From contig NZ_VFNC01000003.1 in the NCBI RefSeq assembly GCF_006715395.1, positions 1,116,001 through 1,180,000 on the forward strand: a DNA stretch of 64,000 nt. Reading direction: 5' to 3'. Shown here in pieces: positions 46,071-55,204 of the stretch (its first letter is position 1; each line of letters opens with the position of its first letter). Both the position numbers and the translations under genes were made by a program. Origin of the DNA: Streptomyces sp. SLBN-31 (lineage in GTDB: Bacteria; Actinomycetota; Actinomycetes; Streptomycetales; Streptomycetaceae). The notes under the pieces are model-generated. The model worked only from the letters and a program-made list of their open reading frames with translations. It made no database searches and had not been told where the DNA came from.

Positions 46071-47036
46071 CTACGTCAACGGCAGCCGATACAAACCACC
46101 GGGAAGGGGCTCCACGAGTCCGTCCGCGACGAGTCCGTCCAGCGCGCGCGCCCGCTGCACCGGCTCGTGCCACACCCGGTCCAGCGTCGACTGCGGGACG
46201 GGTGCGTGGGCTTCCCGGAGTACGGCGAGGAGTTTGCCGCGGACCTGGCGGTCGGTGCCGGCGTAGGTCTGGCCGCGGCGCGGGGGACCGTCGTGCTCGG
46301 GCTTGCCCGCCAGGCGCCAGGCGCACTGCGCGGCGATGGGGCAGCGGTGGCAGGACTCGTTCTTGGCGGTGCAGACGAGTGCGCCGAGTTCCATGGAGGC
46401 CGCCGCCCAGCGCGAGGCGGTGTGCTCGTCGTCGGGCAGAAGGGCGCGGGCGAGCCTGCGTTCGGCGGCGGTGGTGGCGTTCGGCGGGTACTGCACGCCG
46501 GTGACGGCCCGGGCGAAGACCCGGCGGACGTTGGTGTCGAGGACCGGGTGGCGCTGGCCGTACGCGAAGGAGGCGACCGCCGCGGCCGTGTACTCGCCGA
46601 TGCCGGGCAGGGCGAGGAGCTGGGCGTGGTCGGTGGGTACGTCGCCGCCGTGGCGTTCCGCTATGGCCACCGCCGCGCCGTGCAGCCGCAGGGCGCGGCG
46701 CGGGTAGCCCAGGCGGCCCCAGGCGCGGACGGCCTCGCCCGGGGGCTCCTCGGCGAGGTCGGCGGGGCGGGGCCAGCGGGACAGCCACTGTTGGTAGACC
46801 GGCAGGACGCGGCTGACCGGGGTCTGCTGGAGCATGAACTCGCTGACCATCACGCCCCAGGGGCCGGCCTCGGGGCGGCGCCAGGGCAGGTCGCGGGCGT
46901 TCTCGGTGAACCAGTCGATGACGGGGGAGTGCAGCGCCGTGGGGGCGGCGGCCGTCTCCGGGGTGGCGATCTGCGGGACGGTCTCGGGGGTGGGGGGCTC
47001 GGCGGTGGCCGTGGAGGGGTTCGTGAGCGCAGTCAT
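46071..47036 (-). CDS. mutY: A/G-specific adenine glycosylase MutY
   Basis: MutY removes adenine mispaired with 8-oxoguanine. The 321-residue protein has SEFMLQQTPVSRV (catalytic Glu66), the helix-hairpin-helix LPGIGEYTAAAVASFAYG followed by catalytic Asp in VLDTNVRRVFARA, and the [4Fe-4S] motif C-x6-C-x2-C-x5-C in CTAKNESCHRCPIAAQC. The long C-terminal NUDIX-like 8-oxoG domain of E. coli MutY is replaced by a short region of about 75 residues ending in a winged-helix-like segment. A 35-residue Thr/Pro-rich N-terminal extension precedes the core. It is upstream of sigE on the same strand. Confidence 0.93.
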   Translation of the reverse strand: MTALTNPSTATAEPPTPETVPQIATPETAAAPTALHSPVIDWFTENARDLPWRRPEAGPWGVMVSEFMLQQTPVSRVLPVYQQWLSRWPRPADLAEEPPGEAVRAWGRLGYPRRALRLHGAAVAIAERHGGDVPTDHAQLLALPGIGEYTAAAVASFAYGQRHPVLDTNVRRVFARAVTGVQYPPNATTAAERRLARALLPDDEHTASRWAAASMELGALVCTAKNESCHRCPIAAQCAWRLAGKPEHDGPPRRGQTYAGTDRQVRGKLLAVLREAHAPVPQSTLDRVWHEPVQRARALDGLVADGLVEPLPGGLYRLPLT

Positions 47037-47338
47037 GGCTTTCCGATCCTGCCATGGCCTGTGGCGGTTTGGCCGGTGTGGCGCCAGGGGCGTGTGGTGG
47101 GTCGGGGTCGGGGTCGTGGCGGTGCGGGGAGCCCGCCGCCGACGGGGCGCCTTCCCGCTGAAGTAGTGGAACGTGCGCGGGAGGCGTGCGCGACGGGGTG
47201 CGCCCCACCGTCACGACCCGCTCCGGTGCGTGCGCGGGTGCGCCTGGTCGTCTCCTCCGGGATGATGATCCGGAAAAGTTGCGCTGCGGGCGGCGGGTAC
47301 GGCAAGCGAAAGCCTCGATCTCTCGTACAGTTTGCGCC
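47037..47338. other. Divergent intergenic region mutY / secreted Gly-Ser-rich gene
   Basis: No gene is recognised in these 302 bp. The first part has short G-rich direct repeats (GGGTCGGGGTCGGGGTCG). The right end carries TACAGT at 47326, a -10 element for the gene at 47339. Confidence 0.5.
47326..47331 (+). promoter_or_regulatory. -10 element, leaderless start at 47339
   Basis: TACAGT lies 7 nt before GTG 47339, and no ribosome site is seen. It favours GTG 47339 over the open frame that continues upstream. Confidence 0.5.
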
Positions 47339-48169
47339 GTGGGATCTCTGCGCAATCCTGTCGGGCCGCTTCCCTCCACCATCTACTGGCGCCGGAGGGT
47401 CGTACTGCTGTCCGTACTGGCCCTGTTGGCGTTGCTGATCACGTGGATCGTGACCTCGAGCGGCGGGGGCGGCAAGAAGGACGACGGGGCGAACGGCAAG
47501 ACTCCCGCGCCCACCATCAGTGCGGGACCGTCCAGTTCGGGGCCCGCGATCAGTCAAGCCCCGGGCGGGCGTGACGAGTCGAGTGGCGGTGGCTCCGGTT
47601 CGGATGCCGGGGGGACGGGCTCCGCGGGGAGTTCGGGCTCCGGCGGTGACGGAAGTGGTTCCGGCGCGGGGGCGGGCGGCTCCTCGGGCGCGGGCGGTAC
47701 GAGCGGTGGGGGCGCCGGTAGTGGGGTCGGGCAGGGGGACACCGTGCCCGCCGGGTCCACGTTGCCCAACTGCACCGCCGGTGCGGTGAAGTTGAGCGTG
47801 CGGAGTCTGCACAACACCTACAGTCCCGGTGACACCGTCACGCTGCTGGTGACCGCGAAGAACTCCTCCGGCGGCGACTGCAAGGTCGATCTCGGGCCCA
47901 AGCGCGCGGTGTTGACGATCTCCAAGTCGACCGACAGTGCCGATGACTACTGGTCCTCCGCGGACTGCCCGAAGACCGCGGGCAGCCTGCTGTTCCGGGC
48001 CCCCGCCGGGTCCAGCATCACCTACACCGTGAAGTGGGACCGCAAGCCGAGCGCTCCGCAGTGCGCGACGCCTCCGGCGGGCTCGGCCGGGGCCGGGACC
48101 TACCTCGTGGAGCTGGCCGCGTCGGGGTACGGGAAGACGCAGACGTCCTTCGTGCTGGACAACGACTAG
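47339..48169 (+). CDS. Membrane-anchored Gly/Ser-rich extracellular protein
   Basis: A 276-residue protein: a short cytoplasmic N-terminus (GSLRNPVGPLPSTIYWRRR), one transmembrane helix (about 21-40), a long Gly/Ser-rich linker (about 42-138) and an extracellular beta domain of about 130 residues. That domain has four cysteines (for example LPNCTAG, GGDCKVDL, SADCPKT, APQCATP), likely disulfide-bonded. It resembles the actinobacterial proteins at this locus annotated only as membrane proteins. Expected to display the C-terminal domain outside the cell. Convergent with disA. Confidence 0.8.
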   Translation: MGSLRNPVGPLPSTIYWRRRVVLLSVLALLALLITWIVTSSGGGGKKDDGANGKTPAPTISAGPSSSGPAISQAPGGRDESSGGGSGSDAGGTGSAGSSGSGGDGSGSGAGAGGSSGAGGTSGGGAGSGVGQGDTVPAGSTLPNCTAGAVKLSVRSLHNTYSPGDTVTLLVTAKNSSGGDCKVDLGPKRAVLTISKSTDSADDYWSSADCPKTAGSLLFRAPAGSSITYTVKWDRKPSAPQCATPPAGSAGAGTYLVELAASGYGKTQTSFVLDND

Positions 48170-48181
48170 CGAAGGACCCGG

Positions 48182-49306
48182 TCAGACGTAGCGTTCCAGG
48201 ATCGAGCTCTCGGCCAGGCGGGACAGGCCCTCGCGAACGCTCCGGGCGCGGGCCTCGCCCACGCCGTCCACCGTCTGGAGGTCGTCCACGCTCGCGGCGA
48301 GCAGCTTCTGCAGGCCGCCGAAGTGCTCCACCAGCCGGTCGATGATCGCGCCGGGGAGGCGGGGCACCTTGGCCAGGAGGCGGAAGCCGCGCGGGGAGAC
48401 CGCCGAGTCCAGCGCCTCCGGGGAGCCCGTGTAGCCCATCGCCCTTGCCACCGTGGTGAGTTCGAGGAGCTCGGCGTGGGTGAGGGCGTCGAGTTCGTAG
48501 AGGGCCTCGTCTACGGTGCGGGAGCGCTTGGCGGTCGGTTCGGGGACGTAGTCGCGGACCACCAGCTCACGCTCGGGCTCGACGCCGGCGATCAACTCGT
48601 CCAGCTGGAGGGCGAGGAGACGGCCGTCGGTGCCCAGTTCGACCACGTATTCGGCGATTTCGGTGGCGATGCGGCGGACCATCTCCAGACGCTGGGCCAC
48701 CGCGGAGACGTCCCGGACCGTGACGAGGTCTTCGATTTCCAGCGCGGAGAGGGTGCCGGCCACCTCGTCCAGGCGGAGCTTGTAGCGCTCCAGGGTCGCC
48801 AGGGCCTGGTTGGCGCGGGAGAGGATCGCCGCCGAGTCCTCCAGCACGCGGCGCTGGCCGTCCACGTAGAGGGCGATCAGGCGCATCGACTGGGAGACCG
48901 AGACCACCGGGAAGCCGACCTGCTTGGAGACGCGGTCCGCGGTGCGGTGACGGGTGCCCGTCTCCTCCGTGGGGATCGTCGCGTCCGGCACGAACTGGAC
49001 GCCCGCCCTGAGGATCTTCGACAGGTCGGAGGAGAGCACGATGCCGCCGTCCAGCTTGCACAGCTCGCGCAGGCGCGTGGCCGTGAACTCGACGTCCAGG
49101 ACGAAACCGCCCGTGGACATGGCCTCGACGGTCTTGTCGAAGCCGAGCACGATGAGTCCGCCGGTGTTGCCGCGGAGCACGCGCTCCAGCCCGTCGCGCA
49201 TCGCCGTGCCGGGTGCCACGGCGCTCAGAGAGGCGCGCATCAGGCCATCGGCACCGGAACTCCCGCCGGACTTTCCGGGAGCTGCTGCCCGGTCGTTGGC
49301 TGCCAC
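48182..49306 (-). CDS. disA: DNA integrity scanning protein DisA (diadenylate cyclase)
   Basis: DisA makes c-di-AMP and scans DNA for branched structures, which inhibit it. The 374-residue protein has the DAC domain with GTRHRTADR (RHR at 119-121) and, where most DisA have [14 protein letters not shown] with Asp86-Gly87-Gly88. A linker helix region follows, then the C-terminal helix-hairpin-helix domain [22 protein letters not shown] 49306 follows GGAGGAGTGC. It is 80 bp downstream of radA on the same strand, the usual radA-disA pairing. Confidence 0.95.
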   Translation of the reverse strand: MAANDRAAAPGKSGGSSGADGLMRASLSAVAPGTAMRDGLERVLRGNTGGLIVLGFDKTVEAMSTGGFVLDVEFTATRLRELCKLDGGIVLSSDLSKILRAGVQFVPDATIPTEETGTRHRTADRVSKQVGFPVVSVSQSMRLIALYVDGQRRVLEDSAAILSRANQALATLERYKLRLDEVAGTLSALEIEDLVTVRDVSAVAQRLEMVRRIATEIAEYVVELGTDGRLLALQLDELIAGVEPERELVVRDYVPEPTAKRSRTVDEALYELDALTHAELLELTTVARAMGYTGSPEALDSAVSPRGFRLLAKVPRLPGAIIDRLVEHFGGLQKLLAASVDDLQTVDGVGEARARSVREGLSRLAESSILERYV

Positions 49307-49386
49307 TGCACTCCTCCGGTCGCAGGTTCTGGGGCGCCCCCGTGTCGCACATTTGGTCGTACGGACGGGCGAGACCTGGGCAAAGT

Positions 49387-50796
49387 CTACCGGCGGTCCT
49401 CCTCCTCCCGTGGGGCCTCTCGGCGACGCGAGCGCGGAAGGACCCGCAGAGCGTCTCCTATGTCGGCGACTTCCAGGACCTTCATGCCCGGAGGGATCTT
49501 GCCGGGATCGCCCGGTACGAGCGCGTGCGTGAAGCCCAGACGGTGTGCCTCGGAGAGCCGGCGCTGGACGCCCGTGACCCGTCTGACCTCGCCCGCGAGG
49601 CCCACTTCACCGATCGCGACCAGGTTCTTCGGCAGCGGGGTGTCGCTGGCGGCGGAGGCCAGGGCGAGGGCGATGGCGAGGTCTGCGGCGGGCTCGGAGA
49701 GCTTCACGCCGCCGACGGTCGCCGAGTAGATGTCCCGCTTGCCGAGCGCGCTGATGCGGCCGCGCTGCTCCAGGACCGCCAGCATCATCGAGACGCGGGA
49801 CGTCTCGAGACCGGAGGTGGTGCGGCGGGGCGAGGGGATCTGCGAGTCGACCGTGAGCGCCTGCACTTCGGCCACCAGGGGGCGGCGGCCCTCCAGGGTC
49901 ACCGTCAGGCAGGTGCCGGGGACCGGTTCGTCACGTCGTGTCAGGAAAAGTCCGCTTGGGTCGGCGAGGCCTGTGATGCCCTCGTCGTGCAGTTCGAAGC
50001 AGCCGACCTCGTCGGTGGCGCCGTAGCGGTTCTTGACACCCCGGACCAGGCGGAGGCGGGCGTGGCGGTCGCCCTCGAAGGAGAGGACGACGTCCACGAG
50101 GTGTTCCAGCAGGCGGGGGCCGGCGATCGCGCCGTCCTTGGTGACATGGCCCACCAGGAGTGTGGACATGCCGCGCTCCTTCGAGGCGCGGATGAGGGCG
50201 CCCGCGACCTCGCGGACCTGCGCCATGCCGCCGGGGGCGCCGTCGATCTCGGGGGAGGCGACCGTCTGCACGGAGTCGAGGATGAGGAGGGACGGCTTGA
50301 CGGCGTCCAAGTGGCCGAGAACGGCTGCCAGATCGGTCTCGGCGGCGAGGTAGAGGTGGTCGTCGATCGCCTTGATGCGGTCGGCGCGCAGCCGGACCTG
50401 GCTCGCCGACTCCTCGCCCGTGACGTAGAGGGTGCGGTGCTCGTCGCTCGCCGACTTGGCCGCCACGTCCAGCAGGAGCGTCGACTTGCCCACTCCGGGC
50501 TCGCCCGCGAGCAGGACGACGGCGCCGGGCACCAGGCCGCCGCCGAGCACGCGGTCCAGCTCCGGCACGCCGGTGGAGCGGGCGGTGGCCTGGCGGCCGT
50601 CGACCTGGCCGATGGGCACGGCGGAGGTGGTGACGCGGCCGGGTGTCGTCGTACGGACCGCGGGCGCGCCGTACTCCTCGATCGTCCCCCAGGCCTGGCA
50701 CTCGGGGCAGCGACCGAGCCACTTGGCCGTCTGCCAGCCGCACTCGGTGCAGCGGTAGGAGGGCCGGTCCTTGGTGGTCCTGGTACGGGCAGCCAT
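49387..50796 (-). CDS. radA: DNA repair protein RadA
   Basis: RadA (Sms) is a RecA-like helicase that promotes branch migration in recombination repair. The 469-residue protein has a C4 zinc finger ([18 protein letters not shown]), RecA domain with Walker A GEPGVGKS, the RadA motif KNRYG (KNRFG in most) and a C-terminal Lon-protease-like domain ([16 protein letters not shown]). ATG 50796 ([11 protein letters not shown]) is preceded by TACGGT 7 nt away. It pairs with disA downstream, linking recombination repair and c-di-AMP signalling. Confidence 0.95.
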   Translation of the reverse strand: MAARTRTTKDRPSYRCTECGWQTAKWLGRCPECQAWGTIEEYGAPAVRTTTPGRVTTSAVPIGQVDGRQATARSTGVPELDRVLGGGLVPGAVVLLAGEPGVGKSTLLLDVAAKSASDEHRTLYVTGEESASQVRLRADRIKAIDDHLYLAAETDLAAVLGHLDAVKPSLLILDSVQTVASPEIDGAPGGMAQVREVAGALIRASKERGMSTLLVGHVTKDGAIAGPRLLEHLVDVVLSFEGDRHARLRLVRGVKNRYGATDEVGCFELHDEGITGLADPSGLFLTRRDEPVPGTCLTVTLEGRRPLVAEVQALTVDSQIPSPRRTTSGLETSRVSMMLAVLEQRGRISALGKRDIYSATVGGVKLSEPAADLAIALALASAASDTPLPKNLVAIGEVGLAGEVRRVTGVQRRLSEAHRLGFTHALVPGDPGKIPPGMKVLEVADIGDALRVLPRSRRREAPREEEDRR

Positions 50797-50803
50797 GCCG
50801 AGA

Positions 50804-50809
50804 ACCGTA
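50804..50809 (-). promoter_or_regulatory. -10 element of radA (leaderless)
   Basis: TACGGT on the minus strand ends 7 nt before ATG 50796 and supports this start over the longer frame that extends to 50910. Confidence 0.55.
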
Positions 50810-51015
50810 ACCGGCGGCACTGACAACGCGTGGGGGCGCGTCCCCGGAGCACGGCCGGCGGTGCGGAAGGCGCCCCACGTGAATCGGCCACTCAGCCTCG
50901 AACCGGCCATGGAGCGAAAGGTTCCTGTACTCGATTGAGGGATCGTTTCACCCGTACGGAGTAAATGTGCTCAAGTTGGCAGAAGGGCCTGCTCTCCGGC
51001 GCCTACCTTCCACGG

Positions 51016-52701
51016 ATGATGAGCAGCAGTCCGGAGACCTCGACCCGCATCACCGGCGCACACCGGGCGCGCCGAGAGGCGCGTGACCGCGCCGCCGCGC
51101 GTACCTTGGCGCAGCGACCGCCCGCGCGCTACGAGCCGCATCTGGACGGGCTGTTCACCTATTGCCTGTCCGTCCTGTGCGACCACGACAGCGCCACCGA
51201 GGCCCTCGGCGACGTCCTCGCGCTCGCCGAGAAGCGCCGCGGCCCGGAGGCGGCCGGTGACCGCCGGGCCTGGCTGTACGCCCTGGCCCGCTGGGCGTGC
51301 CTGCGCAAGCTCGCCGAGGCCAGGCAGAAACGTCAGGGCACGCACGCGGCGGGCAGACACGGCGGCGAGAAGGCACCCCCGGGGCCGCCCGTCTCCGAGG
51401 AGGTCCAGGAGCAGCGTCGGAGCCAACTCGCCCAGCTCGCCTGGCCGGAGGCGGCCGGCACCACCCCGGAGCAGCGCGAGGCCCTCGAACTCGCCGTGCG
51501 CCACCACCTCGCCGCCCACGAGGTCGCCGCCGTCCTCGGCCAGGACCTCGCCGCCGCCCGTGAACTGCTCGCCTCCGCCGCCTGTGAGGTGGAGCGCACG
51601 CGCGCGGCCCTCGCGGTCGTGGAGACCGGCGGCTGCCCGGCCGTCGCCCGGCTCGCCGGCGACCACCAGCTGGTGCTCAGCTCGGCGGTGCGCAAGGAAC
51701 TCGTCCGGCACGTCGACGACTGCCCGGTCTGCCGGCGCGCCGCCGAGCGCGCGATCCCGGGGCGGTGGCCCGGCGCGACGGTCACCCCGGCCGAACTGCC
51801 GGTGCTGGAGGCGCCCCGCGCGGCCCTGCACGTCGCGCTGGCGCATCACGCACGCACGCGTGGCGCGACTGTGCCCCGGTTCGACCGGCGCGGCTTCCCC
51901 ATGGGCCCCAAGGACCGGGCCGCCCGCCGCGACCGGCTGCGGGCGCGTGCCGTGACGACGACGGTCGTGGCCACCGTCGTGGCGGCCCCGGTGCTGGCGC
52001 TGTGGGCCGCCTACCGGGCCGCCCCGGCCGGGGAGGGCGCGGACGGCCGTTCCGCCAGCGCCAGCGAGGCGCACGGTGTCGACACCCTCGACGGCGAGGC
52101 GGCCGGCGGCTACGAGAACGCCGGGAACGCCAGCGCCAAGCCCGACGGACGCTTCGGCAAGGGCGCCGGGACGGACGTCTCCGTCGAGGTCATCGGGGTC
52201 GCCGGTGCAGGGGGGAAGGGCGCGGGCGATCTGCGCGTGTCGGCCGGCAACAGCGGCGACACCACCCTCGTCACCCTCACCGCGATCGGTTCCGCGCCGG
52301 TGAGCTGGTCCGCGACCACCGGCGCCTCCTGGCTCTACTTCAGCAAGTCCTCGGGAACCCTCGCACCGGGCGAGACGTTCACGATCAAGGTGTACGTCGA
52401 CCATCTGCGCGAGCCTTCCGGCCACTGGAGCGCACGGGTGGCGATCGCACCGGCCGGCGCCGTCGTCACCATCGACGGCTACGGCACCGCGCCCAGCCCC
52501 TCGGACCCGACCGGCCCCGGCCCCACCGCCCCGGCCGACCCGCCGCCCCCGTCCGACCCGGACCCGACGAGCTCGGCACCGTCGACCCCGACCGACCCGC
52601 CGTCGTCCCCCGACCCCACCCCCACCGACTCCGCCCCCTCCGACCCGGCGGGCTCGACACCACCCCCGGGCGACAGCAGCACCCCGAGCCCGTCGACGTA
52701 G
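51016..52701 (+). CDS. Sigma-like / zinc-motif / TM / BACON fusion protein
   Basis: A 561-residue protein of mixed architecture. Residues 35-100 resemble an ECF sigma-2 region (RYEPHLDGLFTYCLSVLCDHDSATEALGDVLAL). Residues 145-205 resemble a sigma-4 segment without a clear recognition helix. RHVDDCPVCRRAAERA (His232, Cys236, Cys239) matches the H-x3-C-x2-C core of zinc-binding anti-sigma factors. One TM helix lies at about 312-333. Outside the membrane a BACON-like beta domain (about 400-475, GASWLYFSKSSGTLAPGETF) is followed by a long Pro/Asp/Ser tail. ATG 51016 (MMSSSPETST) was chosen. It is divergent from radA. A membrane-tethered signalling role is inferred. Confidence 0.75.
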   Translation: MMSSSPETSTRITGAHRARREARDRAAARTLAQRPPARYEPHLDGLFTYCLSVLCDHDSATEALGDVLALAEKRRGPEAAGDRRAWLYALARWACLRKLAEARQKRQGTHAAGRHGGEKAPPGPPVSEEVQEQRRSQLAQLAWPEAAGTTPEQREALELAVRHHLAAHEVAAVLGQDLAAARELLASAACEVERTRAALAVVETGGCPAVARLAGDHQLVLSSAVRKELVRHVDDCPVCRRAAERAIPGRWPGATVTPAELPVLEAPRAALHVALAHHARTRGATVPRFDRRGFPMGPKDRAARRDRLRARAVTTTVVATVVAAPVLALWAAYRAAPAGEGADGRSASASEAHGVDTLDGEAAGGYENAGNASAKPDGRFGKGAGTDVSVEVIGVAGAGGKGAGDLRVSAGNSGDTTLVTLTAIGSAPVSWSATTGASWLYFSKSSGTLAPGETFTIKVYVDHLREPSGHWSARVAIAPAGAVVTIDGYGTAPSPSDPTGPGPTAPADPPPPSDPDPTSSAPSTPTDPPSSPDPTPTDSAPSDPAGSTPPPGDSSTPSPST

Positions 52702-53194
52702 CAGCCCGCGGTGGCCACCCGGCGAGACAACCGACGACCGTCGCCGCCCGCGGTGGCCCTCCGGCGCAGCCTTCCGCCATTGCCGTCGTCCGCGGTGGCG
52801 GCCCGGGGGGACCGTGCATGCGTCGCGGTTTCCTGCCGTGGCCGTCCCGCTGGTCATCCTGCCGTCGCCGCCGCGCGCGGTGGCCGGCCGGCGCAGCCTC
52901 TCGCCCTTGCCGTCGCCCGAGGCGGCCGCCTGGCCAATCGCGCATGCGTCGCCGTCGCCCCCGGCGGCTGCCCGGCGGGCTGTGCCGCTGGCGCCCGCCG
53001 TCGCCCCGACCCGCCGGACGGGCTTCTCACCCTGCCGGCCCGTTGGCCTGGCGTGTCCAGCGGACTTCTCAGCCCGCCGGTCCGTCCGATCGGCCCGCGG
53101 ATCCGGCTTTTCAGCCCGCGGGTCCGTCCGACCGGCCTGCCGATCCGGCTTCTCAGCCCGCCGGTCCGTCCGACCGGCCCGCCGATCCGGCTTC
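52702..53194. repeat. Non-coding GC-rich repeat region
   Basis: These 493 bp hold no credible gene. The left part (52700-53030) is made of degenerate repeats sharing CCCGCGGTGGCC- and GCATGCGTCGC-like words. The right part is the 42-bp tandem array listed separately. The region lies between the stops of two convergent genes. Confidence 0.6.
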
Positions 53195-53206
53195 TCAGCT
53201 CGTCGG
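53065..53206 (+). repeat. 42-bp tandem repeat (3.4 copies)
   Basis: Three 42-bp units start at 53065, 53107 and 53149, each beginning CTTCTCAGCCCGCCGG (with small changes), followed by a partial fourth at 53191-53206. Each unit contains TCAG, so on the minus strand each repeats the TGAGAAG that holds the stop codon of the gene ending at 53195. The array looks like serial duplication of that gene's 3' boundary. Confidence 0.8.
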
Positions 53207-54079
53207 GTCGGCCGGGTGTGGAGCCAGCAACGGGAGCTGGGCGGCCAGTCGCTGCTCGCAGAGTTCCGCGAGGCGGTCGTAGCCGGCCTTGCCCATCAGC
53301 TCGGTCAGCTCCGCCCGGTAGGACACGTACACGGGCTCGCCCGCGCCGTGCGCCGAGGTCGCCGACGTGCACCACCAGTGCAGGTCGTGACCGCCGGGAC
53401 CCCAGCCCCGGCGGTCGTACTCACCGATGGAGACCTGCAGGACCCGGGTGTCGTCGGGGCGGTCGATCCAGTCGTAGGTGCGCCGGACCGGAAGCTGCCA
53501 GCAGACGTCCGGCTTGGTCTCCAGCGGCTCGCGGCCCTCCCGCAGCGCCAGGATGTGCAGCGAGCAGCCCGCGCCGCCCGCGAACCCGGGCCGGTTCTGG
53601 AAGATGCAGGAGCCCTGGTACGGGCGGGTCTGGCGGTCGCCGTCCTCGTCCTCGGAGACCCAGCCGTGCGCCGTGCCCTCGGCGTGGTGCTGCCAGATGT
53701 CCGGTGTGAGCCTCGCCACGTGCTCGGCGACGCGCTTCTCGTCGTCCTCGTCGGAGAAGTGGGCGCCCAGCGTGCAGCAGCCGTCGTCGGCGCGGCCCGC
53801 CTGGATGCCCTGGCAGCCGCTGCCGAAGATGCAGTTCCAACGAGAGGTCAGCCATGTCAGATCGCACCGGAAGACCTGTTCGTCGTCCGCCGGATCAGGG
53901 AACTCCACCCACGCGCGCGCGAAGTCGAGGCCCTTCTCGTCGGCCTCCCGGGCCTTCTTCGACATCCTCACCTGCTTCGGAGTCTTCGACGGCTTCTGTG
54001 ACTTCGCCCGCAAAGGACCCTCGGCGGCTGTGGCTGCCGCCGCCGACTTGTCGTCCTTTGCCTTTTTCGTCTTTGGCAC
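53195..54079 (-). CDS. Cysteine-rich hypothetical protein
   Basis: A 294-residue protein with a basic Lys/Ala-rich N-terminus and a cysteine-rich core. Notable segments are [56 protein letters not shown] and [16 protein letters not shown]. At least eight cysteines sit in conserved-looking blocks, suggesting a metal or Fe-S site (YkgJ/DUF3109-like), but I cannot confirm the family. GTG 54079 is preceded by TAGGCT 6 nt away. It is divergent from ppx with a 71-bp shared promoter region. Confidence 0.75.
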   Translation of the reverse strand: MPKTKKAKDDKSAAAATAAEGPLRAKSQKPSKTPKQVRMSKKAREADEKGLDFARAWVEFPDPADDEQVFRCDLTWLTSRWNCIFGSGCQGIQAGRADDGCCTLGAHFSDEDDEKRVAEHVARLTPDIWQHHAEGTAHGWVSEDEDGDRQTRPYQGSCIFQNRPGFAGGAGCSLHILALREGREPLETKPDVCWQLPVRRTYDWIDRPDDTRVLQVSIGEYDRRGWGPGGHDLHWWCTSATSAHGAGEPVYVSYRAELTELMGKAGYDRLAELCEQRLAAQLPLLAPHPADPTS

Positions 54080-54085
54080 AGGACC

Positions 54086-54091
54086 AGCCTA
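54086..54091 (-). promoter_or_regulatory. -10 element of cysteine-rich gene (leaderless)
   Basis: TAGGCT on the minus strand ends 6 nt before GTG 54079. Together with TAGCGT at 54138 it makes a compact back-to-back promoter pair. Confidence 0.55.
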
Positions 54092-54137
54092 AGGCTCCCC
54101 CGACCCCACCGAGGACGGAGTACGGGCCAGCGGGCAG

Positions 54138-54143
54138 TAGCGT
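54138..54143 (+). promoter_or_regulatory. -10 element of ppx (leaderless)
   Basis: TAGCGT lies 7 nt before ATG 54151, with no ribosome site between. Confidence 0.6.
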
Positions 54144-54150
54144 TCCGTAC

Positions 54151-55083
54151 ATGAGACTCGGTGTCCTCGACGTGGGTTCGAACACGGTGCATCTACTGGT
54201 GGTGGATGCACACCCCGGCGCGTGCCCGCTGCCCGCGCACTCGCACAAGGCGGAGCTGCGCCTCGCCCAACTCCTCGACGACAGCGGAGCGATCGGCCCC
54301 GAGGGCGTCGAGAAGCTGGTCGCCGTGATCCACGAGTGCCTGCAGGCCGCCGAGGACAAGGGCGTCGAGGACCTGCTCCCCTTCGCCACCTCCGCCGTCC
54401 GCGAGGCCGGCAACGCCGACGACGTCCTCGCGCGCGTGAAGGACGAGACCGGCGTCGAGCTGCAGGTTCTCACCGGCGCGGAGGAGGCCCGGCTCACCTT
54501 CCTCGCCGTCCGCCGCTGGTTCGGCTGGTCCGCGGGCAAGCTGCTCGTCCTCGACATCGGCGGCGGCTCCCTGGAGATCGCCTACGGCATGGACGAGGAA
54601 CCGGACGCCGCCGTCTCCCTCCCCCTGGGCGCCGGCCGCCTCACCGCGGCCTGGCTGCCCGGCGACCCGCCCGGCCCGGAGCCGATAAGGGCCCTGCGCC
54701 GCCATGTGCGCGCCCAGATCGCCCGGACCGTCGGCGAGTTCAGCCGCTTCGGCACCCCCGACCACGTCGTGGGGACGTCGAAGACCTTCAAGCAGCTCGC
54801 CCGGCTCGCGGGCGCGGCCAGGTCGACGGAGGGTCTGTACGTCCAGCGTGAGCTCAAGCGGGAGTCCCTGGAGGCCTGGGTCCCGAAACTGGCGGAAATG
54901 ACGACGGCCCGGCGGGCCGAACTCCCCGGCGTCTCGGAGGGCCGGGCGGGGCAGTTGCTGGCGGGCGCCCTGGTCGCCGAGGGTGCGATGGACCTGTTCG
55001 GCGTGGACAGCCTGGAGATCTGCCCCTGGGCGCTGCGCGAGGGCGTGATCCTGCGCCGACTCGATCACATGGGGTCGGCGTAG
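54151..55083 (+). CDS. ppx: Ppx/GppA family phosphatase
   Basis: Ppx/GppA enzymes hydrolyse polyphosphate or pppGpp. The 310-residue protein has [18 protein letters not shown] (phosphate 1 loop), [15 protein letters not shown] with catalytic Glu, and [15 protein letters not shown] (phosphate 2 loop). It is a short two-domain form like mycobacterial Ppx1, lacking the C-terminal HD-like domains of E. coli Ppx. Probably leaderless from TAGCGT. It is divergent from the cysteine-rich gene and precedes a sugar-isomerase-like gene by 121 bp. Confidence 0.92.
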   Translation: MRLGVLDVGSNTVHLLVVDAHPGACPLPAHSHKAELRLAQLLDDSGAIGPEGVEKLVAVIHECLQAAEDKGVEDLLPFATSAVREAGNADDVLARVKDETGVELQVLTGAEEARLTFLAVRRWFGWSAGKLLVLDIGGGSLEIAYGMDEEPDAAVSLPLGAGRLTAAWLPGDPPGPEPIRALRRHVRAQIARTVGEFSRFGTPDHVVGTSKTFKQLARLAGAARSTEGLYVQRELKRESLEAWVPKLAEMTTARRAELPGVSEGRAGQLLAGALVAEGAMDLFGVDSLEICPWALREGVILRRLDHMGSA

Positions 55084-55192
55084 CGACCCGGGGCGCGGGG
55101 AACGGCGCGACACGCCACAAAACACCCGCACGCGCCCGTGGTGAATCCCACAACGGCGAATAGGGGCCCCGCACCCGGCCCACCGCACCCCG

Positions 55193-55198
55193 TAATCT
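55193..55198 (+). promoter_or_regulatory. -10 element of isomerase-like gene (leaderless)
   Basis: TAATCT lies 6 nt before ATG 55205. Confidence 0.55.
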
Positions 55199-55204
55199 GT
55201 CGGC

